Assembly (NCBI GenBank): GCA_002914805.1 | Contig: JXTB01000111.1 | Coordinates: 400,949-464,948 of the forward strand | DNA length: 64,000 bases | Reading direction: 5' to 3' | Source of the DNA: Parasponia andersonii | Taxonomy: Eukaryota > Streptophyta > Magnoliopsida > Rosales > Cannabaceae | Part shown: in pieces, positions 22,898 to 35,225 of the stretch | Position numbering within the stretch: the first letter of the stretch is position 1 | How the letters are laid out: each line of letters opens with the position of its first letter | Notes under the pieces: generated by a model | What the model was told of the DNA's origin: nothing | The model's input: the letters and a program-made list of their open reading frames with translations, nothing else | Databases searched by the model: none | Translations under genes and position numbers: made by a program

Positions 22898-24538
22898 CTA
22901 AACTTGGAGCTTATACCGCTCAAGTGGGGGTTTTTTCTGGTGAATATCTTCTATATAGGTGCCCATAAAATCCTTAAATGTGAAACCGTTATAGAGTGGA
23001 GGACTGGTGTCCTTGATGAGTACTTTTGCAGGTTCAATTTGGCAACTATTGGAAGGAAGGATGAAGCTGGCAACCGATGTCCGGGCAACCTTTTGGTTTG
23101 TCACAACTCTGTGTTCAACACTTCTTAGCTTCCCATTGCTGATATTCTACATTTATTGTAAATAACCCAAGATTTCAGATTTTCTCATGGAAATATAGTA
23201 TAGTACATGTTTGAGAACTAATGTTTAAAACAGAGTTGGACCAAAGTTTGGCATAATAAAAGCTCTAAACAAATCTAGTCAAAGATCGGCTTTAAGTTGA
23301 AATAGATATAGAGATAATTAAAGTAATCAAAAGAATACACAAGGATTGACCTGTAAAGTGTAGCCTATGTTGACAACAAATGCATTAGGGAGAGGCTTAA
23401 TTGTATGCCACTGCCCATCTTTCAAGACTTGAAGATCTTCCACTTCTTGGAGAACAAGAGTTACCAGGTTAACATCACTATGTTTAGGTAAACCCAAGGT
23501 CAAACTTGGATCTGGGCATGGTGGACAGTGAGCAGTACTCATTATTTGAACTTCAGTGAGTTCAGTTTTATCCTGGAAGTATCCAGGTACAAGTCCTAAT
23601 CCTTTGCCAATCAGATCCAAAAGACACAAGCTCAGCTTCCTCACCTCAACTGAGTAACTCCCAACCACCTCTCTACATAGTAAAATCAAGGTACGAAAAA
23701 ACAAACATTTGTTGTTATATGGAAATTGTTACCACTAAATATTATGGTATTGGTAGGAAAAATCAGAATCACATACCGATATTAAGCTGGTTTTTGAGGC
23801 CAAAATTGGCTGTGTTCCTCAAGAGGATGACAAGTATGTCTCAAAGTGTCTCTCCAATAATGCACCTGCTCTTTCATGTAATCAATGCTGGTATAAAGCC
23901 CACAACTTTGCTTGGGATCTTCAGAGAAAGCAATTGCTTTGTCCTCAGCTGATAACTTAAGAAACTCCTCAGTCACATCTAATACATCCTGTAATAGCTT
24001 CTCTGGAACTCCATGATTAGTCAACTGCAACTCTTAAACAAATAGCTCAGTTCCAACTTTAGTTAACATACCTAGAATAATAGTAAGAAGAAAGAAATCC
24101 CCACAAGAAAAACTTCCAAATAATCAAGTTAAGGAGGAGGAGAATATGTACATACATATAAAAAAATAACATTAATGATACATGTCTTTTCATTCACCTC
24201 GTTATATCCGTTAGATTACTATTAGATGATAATCTATCGGCTAAAAAAAAATACCTACGTATAAGTGAAAAATACCTACTGACAACCTATATATATATAT
24301 ATATATATGTATGCATATTAAGAAAAGAACGGCAGTGGCTCAAACCTGGAAGAATCCATATTCTTTGCTGGCATCTATGATTTGGTGAATGAGTTTAGTT
24401 GGTTCTTCTTTCAAATCAATCAGAGGAATGGTCTCAAAAAAAAGGAACCTTAATACTCCCGAGTCTAGAGTCAGGTGGCAATATGTAGGACTTTGGCACA
24501 ATTTTCAAGTCTGTCTTGGTTGATAAGAGCTTCTCCAT
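22898..24538 (-). pseudogene. H6H-like dioxygenase copy C, inactivated
   Basis: Exons 24538-24346, 24024-23777, 23672-23351 and 23146-22898 match copies A and B. Exon 1 is 193 rather than 192 bases, because a homopolymer of eight A on the plus strand (24436-24443; seven positions in copy A) shifts the frame and gives an immediate stop after VPFF. Exon 2 has a second lesion: TAA near 23785 where copy A has CAA, just before the final codons. Exon 3 keeps H-S-D and exon 4 keeps EHRVV and a canonical R-T-S, so the C-terminal half was well preserved before loss. Intron 1 is expanded to 321 bases with a (TA)n run at about 24284-24308. The homopolymer indel could be a sequencing error, but the second stop would remain. 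Confidence 0.87.
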
Positions 24539-25022
24539 TTCTCTTGATCACCACTTTGATTATATAGAAAACTCAAGCTATTGTACTTGCTTCAATTTGG
24601 TAATCTGGTTGATTGTTAAGGACAAGTCAAACCACTTCGAATCATAAATTAATGAAAAGATAACTCGTTTGAGCAAAGCAAAATCTTTCTTGGTTAATTG
24701 GTTTATAAGTTTATAAATAAAATCCTGAAATTATTTATTATGTTCTATTGTTCCGAGTGGGAGACTAAAGTAAACAAACATGACCAAGCTAATCTTAATT
24801 TCATTGTTCGTAGAAGAAGACAAGTTTAGGTTCTATAAGAACGGCATGTTTCTAGGCCGGCATAAACGACAATGCCGTACTGTGTTAAAAACGACAATGT
24901 TATATGTCACCTAAGTCAAGGCCAACGTATATCAACGAGTGCCCATTTCTATGGTCAGTGTGCTCGATCAGTCTCTCCACGTCTGGAAAGCTTGATAACG
25001 AAAACGACAATAAGTTAGGAAA

Positions 25023-25054
<32 letters not shown>

Positions 25055-26608
25055 TGGAGTGACAGCACGAGAGTAACTGTGGTTCGGGCTGGTTTTTCCA
25101 AGGACGGCAGCTCAGGGGGAAAGAAATGACACGGGATTACATGAAAAACGACAATAATTTAAAAACGACAACTTTTCTTTTAAGCGGCAATAACTTTTTA
25201 AAAACAAACGGTCCAGAAAGTTGACAATGCATAGAAAAACGACAATAACTATTGTAAACAACAACTTTTTCTTGGGAAAGACATAAGCGACATAAATTTT
25301 CAAAACGACAGTTTTTGTTACAAACGACAATATTCTCAGTCAACGACATTGTATCTACAAACCACGGTAACTGTACAATTGAAAAAGGAAAAAAAAATAA
25401 ACTACCTTTAAAAAAATAATAAAATAAATAAAGAAGTCAACATGGGACATACCTATTGAACATGACAATAGGTACAAAATCATTACGACAACACTGTGAG
25501 AAAGCTGCGCAGAAATAAGTTTCAAAAAACTGAAATATTACAATCACCCACAAAATCATGAACACTTTTTTCTTTTTTTTTTTCTTTCAAGGTAATAACA
25601 AACACTAGCTTGAATAGACCCTATAAGTCCTCGCATATATGACAAAATAAAAAACAGAAAGATCAGGATAATGAAGTCATAACTATGATACAAATTATTC
25701 GATATTTTCAAATGGATATAATTAATTTTTCGAATTTAATAAAACATATTCAAAACTTAAATGTACTCAGTAAAGAAATAAGTAAAAATTGAGATAAAGT
25801 AAATGCATGGATTAGTGTGAACTGAGACTCTGTGAGCCGCTTATTTGATGGCATATTCAAATAATTTTTTTCCTAGTCTTGAGTTTCCGACTTTCCGTAT
25901 TAATAAACATCTTTAAGCCTTCTAATCCAAAGAAAGCAGTTTTGAACCAGACCTAAAAAGTATTGCTAAACATGTTTTAGACCTTGTAATTATCCAGTGA
26001 AATCTAATATGCTGAGTAAGTATTGCTCCAATTTAGCTAAAATATGTAGTAGAGGAACGAATTAAGGAAATTTGTGAATTTGTATATGCTCCAATGAAGG
26101 GCACCATCTGCCTTTGATAACAGTCAACCTCAAAATTGAACGCATCAATCTAAATTTTGGCCAATCCTATTAGAGACTAATGAGCAAGTTTAAGGAAAGC
26201 CCAGATGAATGAGAGCGAGAGAGAGAGGGAGTGTGTGTTTATAACACAATTTTATATTCATCTAAAATATTAAATTTCTTCATGAAAGTGCTTGTAACAC
26301 AATTTTCAACCTTTGCTTTTCAAAATGATAATTTTCTGTTGTATAAAAAGTTCAAGTACGAATAGTTCAGCCCCTTGGAATGCACTATTTAGGTACATAT
26401 ATGATTACATCGACTTTCCAAAGAAAAGAAAGAGCTAATCAAAAAGAAAGTTAAAAATAATCAACTTTGTATGTTGCACAACAATGTGGATCCAAGTCTT
26501 GTGTCGATAGAAAACGAGAACAGAACTTTGACATTTCATCGCCTGTTGTATGTTTTTCCTTGTATTGACGAATGTTAATTCAACAACATTTACATGCATG
26601 AGACTCAA
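24539..26608. other. Promoter of copy C and AACGACA-rich repeat region
   Basis: 24539-24840 is the duplicated promoter flank of the dioxygenases. 24860-25520 is dotted with more than ten AACGACA/AAACGACAAT words in the same orientation, plus a (GA)n run near 25030-25054; this resembles subterminal repeats of a DNA transposon, but no ends were found. 25520-26608 shows a short (GA)n run near 26215 and no exon. Confidence 0.5.
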
Positions 26609-26992
26609 CTAACACCAGCCTTGAGGCCACCTTTTGTGAGAATCTAATCTAGGAAACCATCTCTTTTTCTTTGAATTCGAACTCCTCTCTAAACTCTTCT
26701 CCGTCCTCTGAAACATAAACTTCTGTAAGAGCCCTCTGATGCCTTTGCGGCTAGGTGATTTTGAGGCTTGTTCTTGCTTTTCGACTCGAGATTCAGGTGC
26801 ACAATTGAACTCATCCTCAAAAACCGGAATTATCTCATCCCGTGTTCGAACCGAGTTGAGCCTCAGATATCTCCGCTCAAGGGACTCCTTGGGAATGTTT
26901 CTTGCCAGCAAGGGAGAAGCACCGCCCCAATGGTTTGACCCAAGTGATGGGTGCTGTGGTGTTCTAAATTCCACCAGCTCCCTTCGCCTCAT
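26609..26992 (-). CDS. Small basic protein, unrecognised, C-terminus WPQGWC
   Basis: A single open frame of 127 codons with locally higher GC and balanced codon use, unlike the surrounding AT-rich DNA. The product is charged. The N-terminal third has RRRELVEFRTP and a Leu/Arg-rich stretch, the middle is Glu-rich, and the C-terminus is Lys/Arg/Trp-rich (KKRWFPRLD and WPQGWC). No membrane segment or signal peptide is visible. I do not recognise the family. The start at 26992 follows an in-frame stop; an upstream exon spliced at CCAG just before the ATG cannot be excluded. It lies 680 bp downstream of CDT1 on the same strand but is probably an independent gene. Confidence 0.55.
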   Translation of the reverse strand: MRRRELVEFRTPQHPSLGSNHWGGASPLLARNIPKESLERRYLRLNSVRTRDEIIPVFEDEFNCAPESRVEKQEQASKSPSRKGIRGLLQKFMFQRTEKSLERSSNSKKKRWFPRLDSHKRWPQGWC

Positions 26993-27671
26993 GTCTGGAC
27001 TTTCTTTTTCACACTTCTAATCTTCTTGTACATGTTTTCATACACCCGGTACCTTCAATCTTGTCGTACATATAATGTATACGTGGAGAAAATCACAAAG
27101 CACCATTGGATTCTTCTCCCAACCATTAAAATATGACCATAATAGAGTGCAGAAAATCTCATCTGAAAATGATATATAGTTGTTTTGATATGCCAACATT
27201 GTTCACACCGCCCAAGTTGGTTATGATACAAAACTTGTAACCAATGAAATATTTCAGTCACAAAGAAAGTGACCTGATCTAGTTATCTATCATTGGGATA
27301 TTACTGGTAAAGGACAAAAAGGGACGGTTAGTTCAAGATATTGGTGATGTACAAATCCTCATTTGCCCAAAATAAGGCGAGAAGCAGACCAGGGAGCAAC
27401 AATTCTAGTTAGATTAACTTCGATTCAAGCATAGGAATGTGGAAACCCCCCTTTTTTTTCAAACATTTTACTATTTAAGACTGATATACTTGAATACAAC
27501 CCAGAAATACCTCTCCGGACAAGGATCAAGCCACTTGGATGTGCTTCACATAAATAATTAATTAACAAAATATTTACAGGAGTCCCTACCCAAATGGGAA
27601 ACTGTAGGCCTTTTTTCATCGACATGCCTCACTTCTTAGTGTGTGATACTCAAAAAACTTGAGATTTAGGC

Positions 27672-30600
27672 TCATTTTGCTTCTTCAAGACGTGAGCGTA
27701 TTGACTCAGGACTCGACAATTTGTTAATGCTGCCCCAAAAAAAAACAAGAAAAAGATTAGAGAATTTGTGAGGAGTTTCTTTCCTTTTTTTTTTTTTAGC
27801 AACATTTGTGGGGAGTTTCTATTTCACTATGAAAGAACATAAAATGTACTGATGAGATAGAGAAAACTAGAAAACTGATTTTCGCATGCGATCATTATTT
27901 GAGTTTAAAAGGAATTCATGAAGCATTAGAGAGACTCACCGGAAAAGCAAATCACCACCAGATGCTATTTTTTTGGAAATCCAGTCGGGGACCAATTCAA
28001 GCAACAGGCTAAGCTGCTCCTCAACCTCTCCTGAGGACACGGATTAAGAGATTTCAGCTTCTCTTAAATCAGAAAAGCTTATAAAAAAATTGCCAATTAT
28101 ATATTTATACGGTAGTGTAATGGCTTACTTTTGTCAACAATATCAGCATTGCTCGAGATTATCTTGTGCACAAGCTCTTCTTTTGTGATGACAGAACGAT
28201 TTATTGACTGAAATAAGAAATGAATCATGTTGAAGAGCTTAGGTAGGCAGGCAATCATCTGTCGCCTCCTCTTTGCTTGTGAGATGGCTGGATCTCGCTC
28301 TTCCATAGATTTCATCTCTTTTCCTCTAATCTGTAAAACGAAACACAGCTACTTTTAAAATAATACAAAGAAACAGTGTCTTTGAAGATAAACTTTAATT
28401 TAAGATGTTCATGATGTTATCATATTGAGGTGTGAAACTGAGGTTGTCTTCACAGTAATACAAATTGAAAAAAAAAATCACAAATTTTGATTTTCTAAAA
28501 CCTCCACAACCATTTTGATCACAATTATTTATAAATTTTATCTTAAAGTTTAGATATCTAAAACCAATAAAAACAAATACCCTTATAGATACAGATTTGA
28601 AAAGTGGTTGTACAAAAGTTTCTTTGCTGACATAACTCTTTCAAAGGGCAAAAGGAAAAAAATGGAATAGAAAAGCAACAGCTATTTTCTTGGTGGGATC
28701 TGTTATTCAAACACAACTAAGAATCTTAATAGATACCATAGTCTAGATAGAATTAGCAGAGGGACATACCGATTGCAAAAGATTCTCCGGAAGAATATCA
28801 AGGACGTCATTATCGATTGAGATGCCATTTATATCAAGGACTTCATCCTTAACTCTGTTATTCTTGATTGAGATGCCATTTATATCAAAGACTTCATCAA
28901 CTCTGTTATTCTTCACAGGACTGTCAAATTTCAAAGATCTAGTACGGGGTGGGCGCCTAACCAACTTGTTTGGTGAGCTCATAGAGTTATCCTCTGGGCT
29001 CATGTAACTTCTCTTTGGTGGACATAAGCCAGGTGTCGCAGTCATCAGTCTGGCTGGTGTAGAAGCAAGCTTTGAAGGAGTCGACTGGACACTATCATTT
29101 TCTATGGGAGTACCTTCTTCACTTGTGAGGGTAGATTGCACTTTGCTCGGAGTTGCATTCAATTGGCAAAAAGCCTGACCAGAACTGGTTTCGTCACTGG
29201 AGGAAGCTGTGTTGGGGCTTATGAAACTTCTCTTTGGTGGACACAACCCAGCTGTGGCAGTCATCAGTCTGACTGGAGTAGAAGCAAGCTTTGCAGGAGT
29301 CAACAGGATATCATCACTTTGTATGGGAGGACCTTCTTCACTCGTGAGGGTAGATAGCTCTTTGCTTGGGGTTGCATTAAGTGGGCAAAATACCTGACCA
29401 GAATTGGCTTCCTCACTGAAGGAAGCTGTGTTGGGGCCTGAGTGTACGAAGGAAGAGCCTGAAGGTTGGAAGGGAGACTCAAGTGATTTTAGAGGAGTGT
29501 TCTGTACTTCATTGCTTCTAGAATTTTGAGAAAAGCGCCTTCGGAAAGTGTGAGACAGATGAGTCGCTACTGCTGGTAGTTGGTTTGCAGGTGTCTGAGA
29601 TGATGCTTGATCTCGCGGCATTTCGTCCTGAATTTCATCAGATGCTTGATCAACTGATTGGGCATCAGATACTGCCTCACAAGGAGGAGACGATGGTGGG
29701 ACTCTGATAGAGTCTGAATGCACATCTTCCTTCAGAAGCCTGAATGGCTCTGGCAACGTTTCTTTTGGAACTTCAATAACCTATACGAAGATGAAACCAC
29801 TTTGTAAGCACATGGTATGAAAAAAAAAAAAGGCACAATCCAATAGAAATAATAAAATCTTGGTTTTATGTCATTTCTTTCAAATTACACTCTGATTTAC
29901 ATCCTCTTAGAAAGGTTATTTCCATCACGAAGTCACTATTCCAACAAACCAAGTCCGTAATTCATTTGGAGCATTAAGTCGATAAAATTTACTTAGATTA
30001 TGCAAAAAATGACTCAAACATTACTCGAAGCATGAATATAAAGAAAACTCTCAAACTATTGAGCACAACTATATGATCAACCACAACAAGTAATACTAGA
30101 ACCTAGCTAAATGTGAGTGTAAAATTTGAACCTAATGGAGGCATAAAAAATTTATTCCCTAATAAAGTTTCAAAAAACAACTAAATAATGATTCACCAAA
30201 TGGGCAGCAACAAAGTGACTAACAAAGATGACATCTTCAAGTAAATACAGATACCTCAGGATGAGATTTTGAGAAATCTGCAAGCCGTGAACGGAAGATC
30301 TTTCTCAGGTACAAATTCCCACCTTCAGATTTCGACTTCCCATCTTTCTCTAATGCGTCAAGGTTCATACTAATATGAAGATCTGGCTTCATACAACTCG
30401 TTCGCTCATCGAATATTAGTGCCTTCTTTATCACAATTACCTCAGGTAAAATAAACTTTAACTGAGCCAAGTGAGTGTATGTAAACCTCCTGAAAACAAT
30501 ACACATTGAGTTACTAAATCATAAACGACATACAAGGATAAGTTATGCCATCAAGAAACTTATGGGTAGCAAACAAATCAGATCAAAAACCCATTGAACC

Positions 30601-31326
30601 AAGCACAGTGCTACAATAACCTGACTTAGTTAATAGTTCAGTCTGATCTCTCAATTAGAGGAGTTGAAATTAGTAAATATGCAAACTTGGTCTTCTGTAG
30701 CCAAATATAAAGAAAATCAAATCTACACTAGCATCAATTAAGAAAAATTAAAGATACCTATCGGTGAAATACTCGATTTTCGGGCGAATATTTGTAAAAT
30801 TCAGCGCCGAACCTTTCAGCTGCAATAACCGAATCGAATTGTCCAAGCTATTGAAAAACTCGCTCAGAATCTCATACCTGTAATATCATTCAAAACACAA
30901 CTATCAATTAGGCACAAATCAAAGCAAAATTCCTACATAAACAACCAAAAGCCCGACGACATCTTACTTTTCGGGTAACTTAGGTGCGGCAGCGGCAGCG
31001 GCGTCGGCTTTCGATTTAGCGGCGGCGCTTTGGTCGGGAAAATCAACGATCTTCCGTTTAGCAGAAGAGATCTGGTCCGTCCGAAGATCACGAGGGTTCT
31101 TCTGATTCGATTCACGGAGGCTTTCAGCTGCTTTCCTAACTTCTTTGAGGGATAAGGCTACATTCCGGTTCCGGGTCCGGCGAGGGAGCTCCGGCGGCTT
31201 CTCAGGGGTTTTAGAGGTCAGCGGATTGAGACCTAGGGCTTGGGCTTTGGGGATTCGGTTTAGGGGTTTCTTCGATTTGAAGGGTATGGAGGAGGAAGAA
31301 GAAGGAGAGGGCTCCGAGGACCTCAT
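27672..31326 (-). CDS. CDT1: DNA replication licensing factor CDT1
   Basis: Nuclear licensing factor that loads MCM2-7 at origins in G1. Seven exons: 31326-30968, 30877-30758, 30489-30255, 29780-28770, 28330-28129, 28030-27940 and 27729-27672, all GT-AG and in frame, giving 691 residues. The N-terminus is basic with IPFKSKK. The middle winged-helix (geminin/CDT1) domain runs from about residue 118 to 240 (YEILSEFFNSLDNSIRLL, then HLAQLKFILPEV). Exon 4 is a long, Ser/Thr-Pro-rich linker containing an in-frame tandem duplication of about 73 residues. The C-terminal winged helix covers about 576-691 and ends SIRSRLEEAK. The ATG at 31326 was chosen because it sits ~55 bases downstream of the expected transcription start; an upstream in-frame ATG at 31485 is 5' of the TATA box. 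It is about 120 residues longer than Arabidopsis CDT1a. Transcription is probably E2F-controlled. Confidence 0.93.
28955..29400 (-). repeat. 219-bp tandem duplication inside CDT1 exon 4
   Basis: Two in-frame copies with a period of 219 bases (73 codons), measured from AACTTCTCTTTGGTGG at 29006 and 29225 on the plus strand. Each encodes LNATPSK, a Thr-rich stretch, TPSKLASTP or TPAKLASTP, RLMTAT and LCPPKRS, with several S/T-P sites. Copies differ by scattered substitutions, so it is not an assembly artefact of identical sequence. Confidence 0.88.
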
Positions 31327-31406
31327 CTCTGGCGATGAGACGGACGATATGGCGCCCGATAATTGCAGATTTCGAAGGGACTGAGAGTGAAAATACGGAG
31401 GCTCTG

Positions 31407-31416
31407 CTTTTATATA
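31407..31416 (-). promoter_or_regulatory. TATA box of CDT1
   Basis: TATATAAAAG on the minus strand, about 85 bases upstream of the chosen ATG. This predicts transcription start near 31380 and a 5' UTR of about 50 bases. Confidence 0.75.
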
Positions 31417-31429
31417 GTAGGGCTTTGGT

Positions 31430-31438
31430 GGCGCGAAA
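31430..31438 (-). promoter_or_regulatory. E2F-type site upstream of CDT1
   Basis: TTTCGCGCC matches the E2F/DP consensus TTTSSCGS and lies 14 bases upstream of the TATA box. CDT1 genes are established E2F targets in plants, so the match fits S-phase-linked expression. Confidence 0.75.
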
Positions 31439-34178
31439 TCTGAGCTGGTGATGGCTTCATTGCCTGCCACGTGTGTTCCCGCCAAATTGATCCGTTGCTT
31501 CCCGCATTTCTCTTGGCGTCTTGTTTGGGAGATATGTTTTGGGAAAGTATACTTTTTTCTTTTTAAATAATATATTATAGTCCTTAGGTAAAACAGGCAG
31601 AAGGCTATTTAACTTTTTTTTTTCTTTTTCTTCAATGAATAATTCCAATACATCTTCTCTATTTTTTTTTTTTAATGTGGAGTTTAACTAATTAATTCTA
31701 CTTATTACAAAAAATTGAAAATAAATCAAGCACTTTAGAAGTCAATACTCACATCATCTATTGATCCATTGAGCTATCCTAAGACAATAATCTCGATACT
31801 TCCCCTATTATCCTTAAATATTACATCATATCTTATATTCTCATAAAACCCAAAAATATTCCTTTATTTCCTAAAATAGAAAAAAATCCATTTATTCCTT
31901 ATTTGTCATAATTCTGACTAAATATTTTTCATAACAATATCATATTTAAAACATTCATGTCTAGTGTTATTATTTTCTCTGATCGGGATGGGTTTAGAGG
32001 AGAGTAATCGAGGACGAGGCCAAGAAGATGGGTTTAGAGGAGAGTAATCGAGGACGAGGCCAAGAAGAAGGGCGAAATCTTATACCCATGGTTGGGTCTG
32101 GGAAGGGATTCCTCACCTAGTATACTTATTTATATATGTTTTAGTACTTAGTATATAAATAGATATATATAATTATAAAAAAAATAAAATGATTATGTAG
32201 ATTTTATAAGGTTTTGTAAGGTAATTATGAATTTTAACTTTAATTATGAATATTAAATCATTAAATAAAAGGAGAAAATATTTTTTCCCTTTCTTTTTTA
32301 ATTCTCTAAAGAGGTTTCGAGTAGGAAACTCTAACCTTAGTGGGATTTCTATCTCTCCCTTTGTCCCCGTCCCACCCATGTTTACACGAAGACGAGGAGA
32401 TAATTCGGGGATAGGGACGGAGATGGGGACAAGGGACTATTCATCGACTCGTTTACATCCTTAATTATTTCCGAACAACTCTTAGAAATAAAAAAGAATA
32501 ATTTAATTTATTTTTAATAAAAAAAGAGTGCCAAACAAAGATAATATTTTCAACATTATTTATAATATATGATTTTTTAAAAAAAGATAATATGGAGTGT
32601 TAAGTTTTTGGATCTTAAAGAATGGCATTTTTTTATTGAAAATTTGACCCAAAAAAGTACATAAGATATACTTTTTTTAATTTCTATTTTGAAAAATAAA
32701 GGAGTTACTTTTGAATTTTTTAATAACAAATGATTAAACATGGTATTTTAATATAATAGAGGGAGTGTTTTCTAGATTATCCTTTTTTTCTCCTAAGATG
32801 AAGAAGGCACTCTAACTCTTGTTTGACTCTGCATTAAACAAATGAATAAGCTCTTATTATGTGTTATACAATTTTTTTTTTCAAAACAGCTATATATGAA
32901 AAAAAAAAAGGTCCATTTAAAAAAAAAAATAGGAAGAAAATACAGATGTCCCCAGAATATTATTTGACATAATATGCATTGTTCAAATCAGTTTTAAAAA
33001 TAAAAATATTACTAAACAATCTTTGTTGATATAAAGGATGTCTTCTTACTTTCTCACCTTTTACTTTTCAGGGGTTTATTTTAAATTATTATTTAAACTA
33101 TATTTCACTGAAAAATATTTGAGATCATAGAGTCAAATAAAAGAATGTGTATTTTGTTTCATCCAAAGAGAAATTAGTAAATTACAACAAAGAGAGTGGT
33201 TGTTATATAATTACTTGGGTCTAATAAGTGGTACTTTATTTAAAAAAAAAAAAAAAGAAGCAATGATCGAATTGAAAATTTTTGACCATTAAAACTTATT
33301 AGACCTAATTAACTATTTATAACGCATTTTCTTTGTTCTACGCTATATTACTTTATTTTGTATCAAAATTATGTTTTGCTTTTGTTTCACACACATCAAT
33401 TGATCAATTCTAATAAAGAAATTTAGTTGCTGAAAGTGGAAGTTAACAAAGTAAATCTTATGTCGATTTTCATTAATGTTTCTTAAATATTAATTGTAGC
33501 ACTTGACAAGATCAAATTTGACGAGATTTGATTTTATAAGGTAAAATTTCGAAAAAAGTTAAAAATTAAAGGGTTTTAAATTTTTTTGAAATATCCTAGA
33601 TTTATTTAGAAAAATACTATTTTTAAAAATACCATTTTCAATTTACCATTTTTTGATCAATCGATGGATAATTGAGATAATCTAATGAGTTGTCTCGATT
33701 ATTTTTGAAAAATATAAGTTTTAAAAAAATGATATTTAGATACTTTTCTAATTTTATATGAAAAGTGGTATATTTATAAATAAATTTTAAACAATTATAA
33801 ATAAACTCATAAATTTTCAAAAGAAATTCAACCAATACGAGAATTTCAATTCTTTTAGATTTTGGGGCTGGCAATGAAGTTATAACCCAATTATGAAGGT
33901 AGGGGCGGACCGCGTTGCTCTCTCTAATATATTTTCAATTTACTTTTTAGTACTACTTAAAATTTTATTTTCTATTTACCTTTCATAGAGATTTTATTTC
34001 ATAGAGATTTTATTTATAGTTTTATTTATATATAAGACGTGAATTATTATCATTTTGACCTTTAACTGAAGATTCACTTAATTTTTATCTTTCATTTTCT
34101 ATTTCTAAACTAAATTTGAGAAGGGGAAATTGAAAAAATTTGATTGGTTTCGACGGCTCCAACTCTATACACTAGCTA

Positions 34179-34217
<39 letters not shown>

Positions 34218-34735
34218 GTGTAGATCCTTTATACTTATTGTTTTTAATTAAAATTTTGATTAGTATGTAGTTTATAATGTTATAAAGATTTTATAGATCT
34301 AAGAATTTCATTTTTGATAATGTGACACTTACAAAGATTCTTGTATAATATTTTTAAGATATGAAAATTGGTCGACCATATTCTATTATTATTTGGAGAC
34401 ATTATTATATATTTAAATATTTTTTTATATTATTATTTCATTAAAAAATTTATGCACCCTACTAAAAAAACTTTCTGACTCTATCACTCTCCAAAGTACC
34501 GTGATAATAAGAGATAAGAAAAAAGAAGTATCCGTTCGTGGGTTTAAGTTTTCGCTATCTTTCTTTTTGTTTTTGTTTTATGCTAGTTTTTATTCTGAAA
34601 TTTTAATTTATCCCTAAACTTCTCTCAATTAATTTAGATTTTTCTACCAATTTAAAAATGTATTTTGATACAAAGTTAGTACACTTCTAAATAAATTTTG
34701 TTAGATGGCATATGAATAAAAGTTATTATTATTAT
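31439..34735. other. Intergenic between CDT1 and LINE remnant
   Basis: AT-rich. It has a 40-bp tandem duplication (GATGGGTTTAGAGGAGAGTA) at 31987 and 32027. A GC-richer block ends at about 32461 with the inverse of GGATGTAAACGAG, reminiscent of a MITE end. A small AT-rich fold-back lies at about 33596-33760, and there is a (TA)n run near 34183-34211. No coding exon was recognised. Confidence 0.5.
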
Positions 34736-35225
34736 TTTTTTATAGAAATGAGGAATTTTATTAATTCAAATCCTCAATAATAGAGGAGGAAATAAAAGCA
34801 AAAATAGACTCAACCCAATACATGTGACTAGGACAAGTAAAAACATGACTAGCTAGATTAAGGGCCATCCCATTCCCACAAAGAGGTATATAGTGACACA
34901 AACCACGTCTAGCTAAAACTCATAAACGATAAAACATCATAATAATTAAAAAAAAAAAAAAAAAAAAAAAGGGAACATCAACAGCACGAGGATTAAGCGA
35001 GTTAAGCCAATTAACAATATTTACAGCATCACACTCAGCCATAGACGGAGGACAAACTGCATCAATGGCAAAACGAAGAGCCTCACGCAATGCAATCAGC
35101 TCTGCATTTTCCACCGTGTGAACAACCATGTTCCTATCGGTCCAAAAGCACCGAAGAAGCACACAAAAGAAATCAAAGTGATCTCTTGGACAGCGATAAA
35201 AAATGGACACTAAAAGAGTCAGCAC
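34736..35225 (-). mobile_element. LINE (non-LTR retrotransposon) 3' remnant with RNase H domain
   Basis: The reverse strand encodes an RVT_3/RNase H-like stretch characteristic of plant L1-type elements: AELIALREALRFAIDA, then AECDAVNIVNWLN. The frame is interrupted by an A-tract insertion (plus-strand A run at about 34951-34970). About 180 bases of 3' UTR follow, ending near the TTATT-rich boundary at 34736. Reverse transcriptase and ORF1 are absent, so this is a 5'-truncated, decayed copy. Confidence 0.65.

Noticed and set aside
25112-25349. Overlapping minus-strand open frames rich in VVV and CRF
   Set aside because: Generated by the AACGACA repeats (read as TTGTCGTTT), not by a gene.
31327-31485. 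Upstream in-frame extension of CDT1 starting at 31485
   Set aside because: Its ATG lies upstream of the TATA box and E2F site, and the extra residues do not resemble CDT1.
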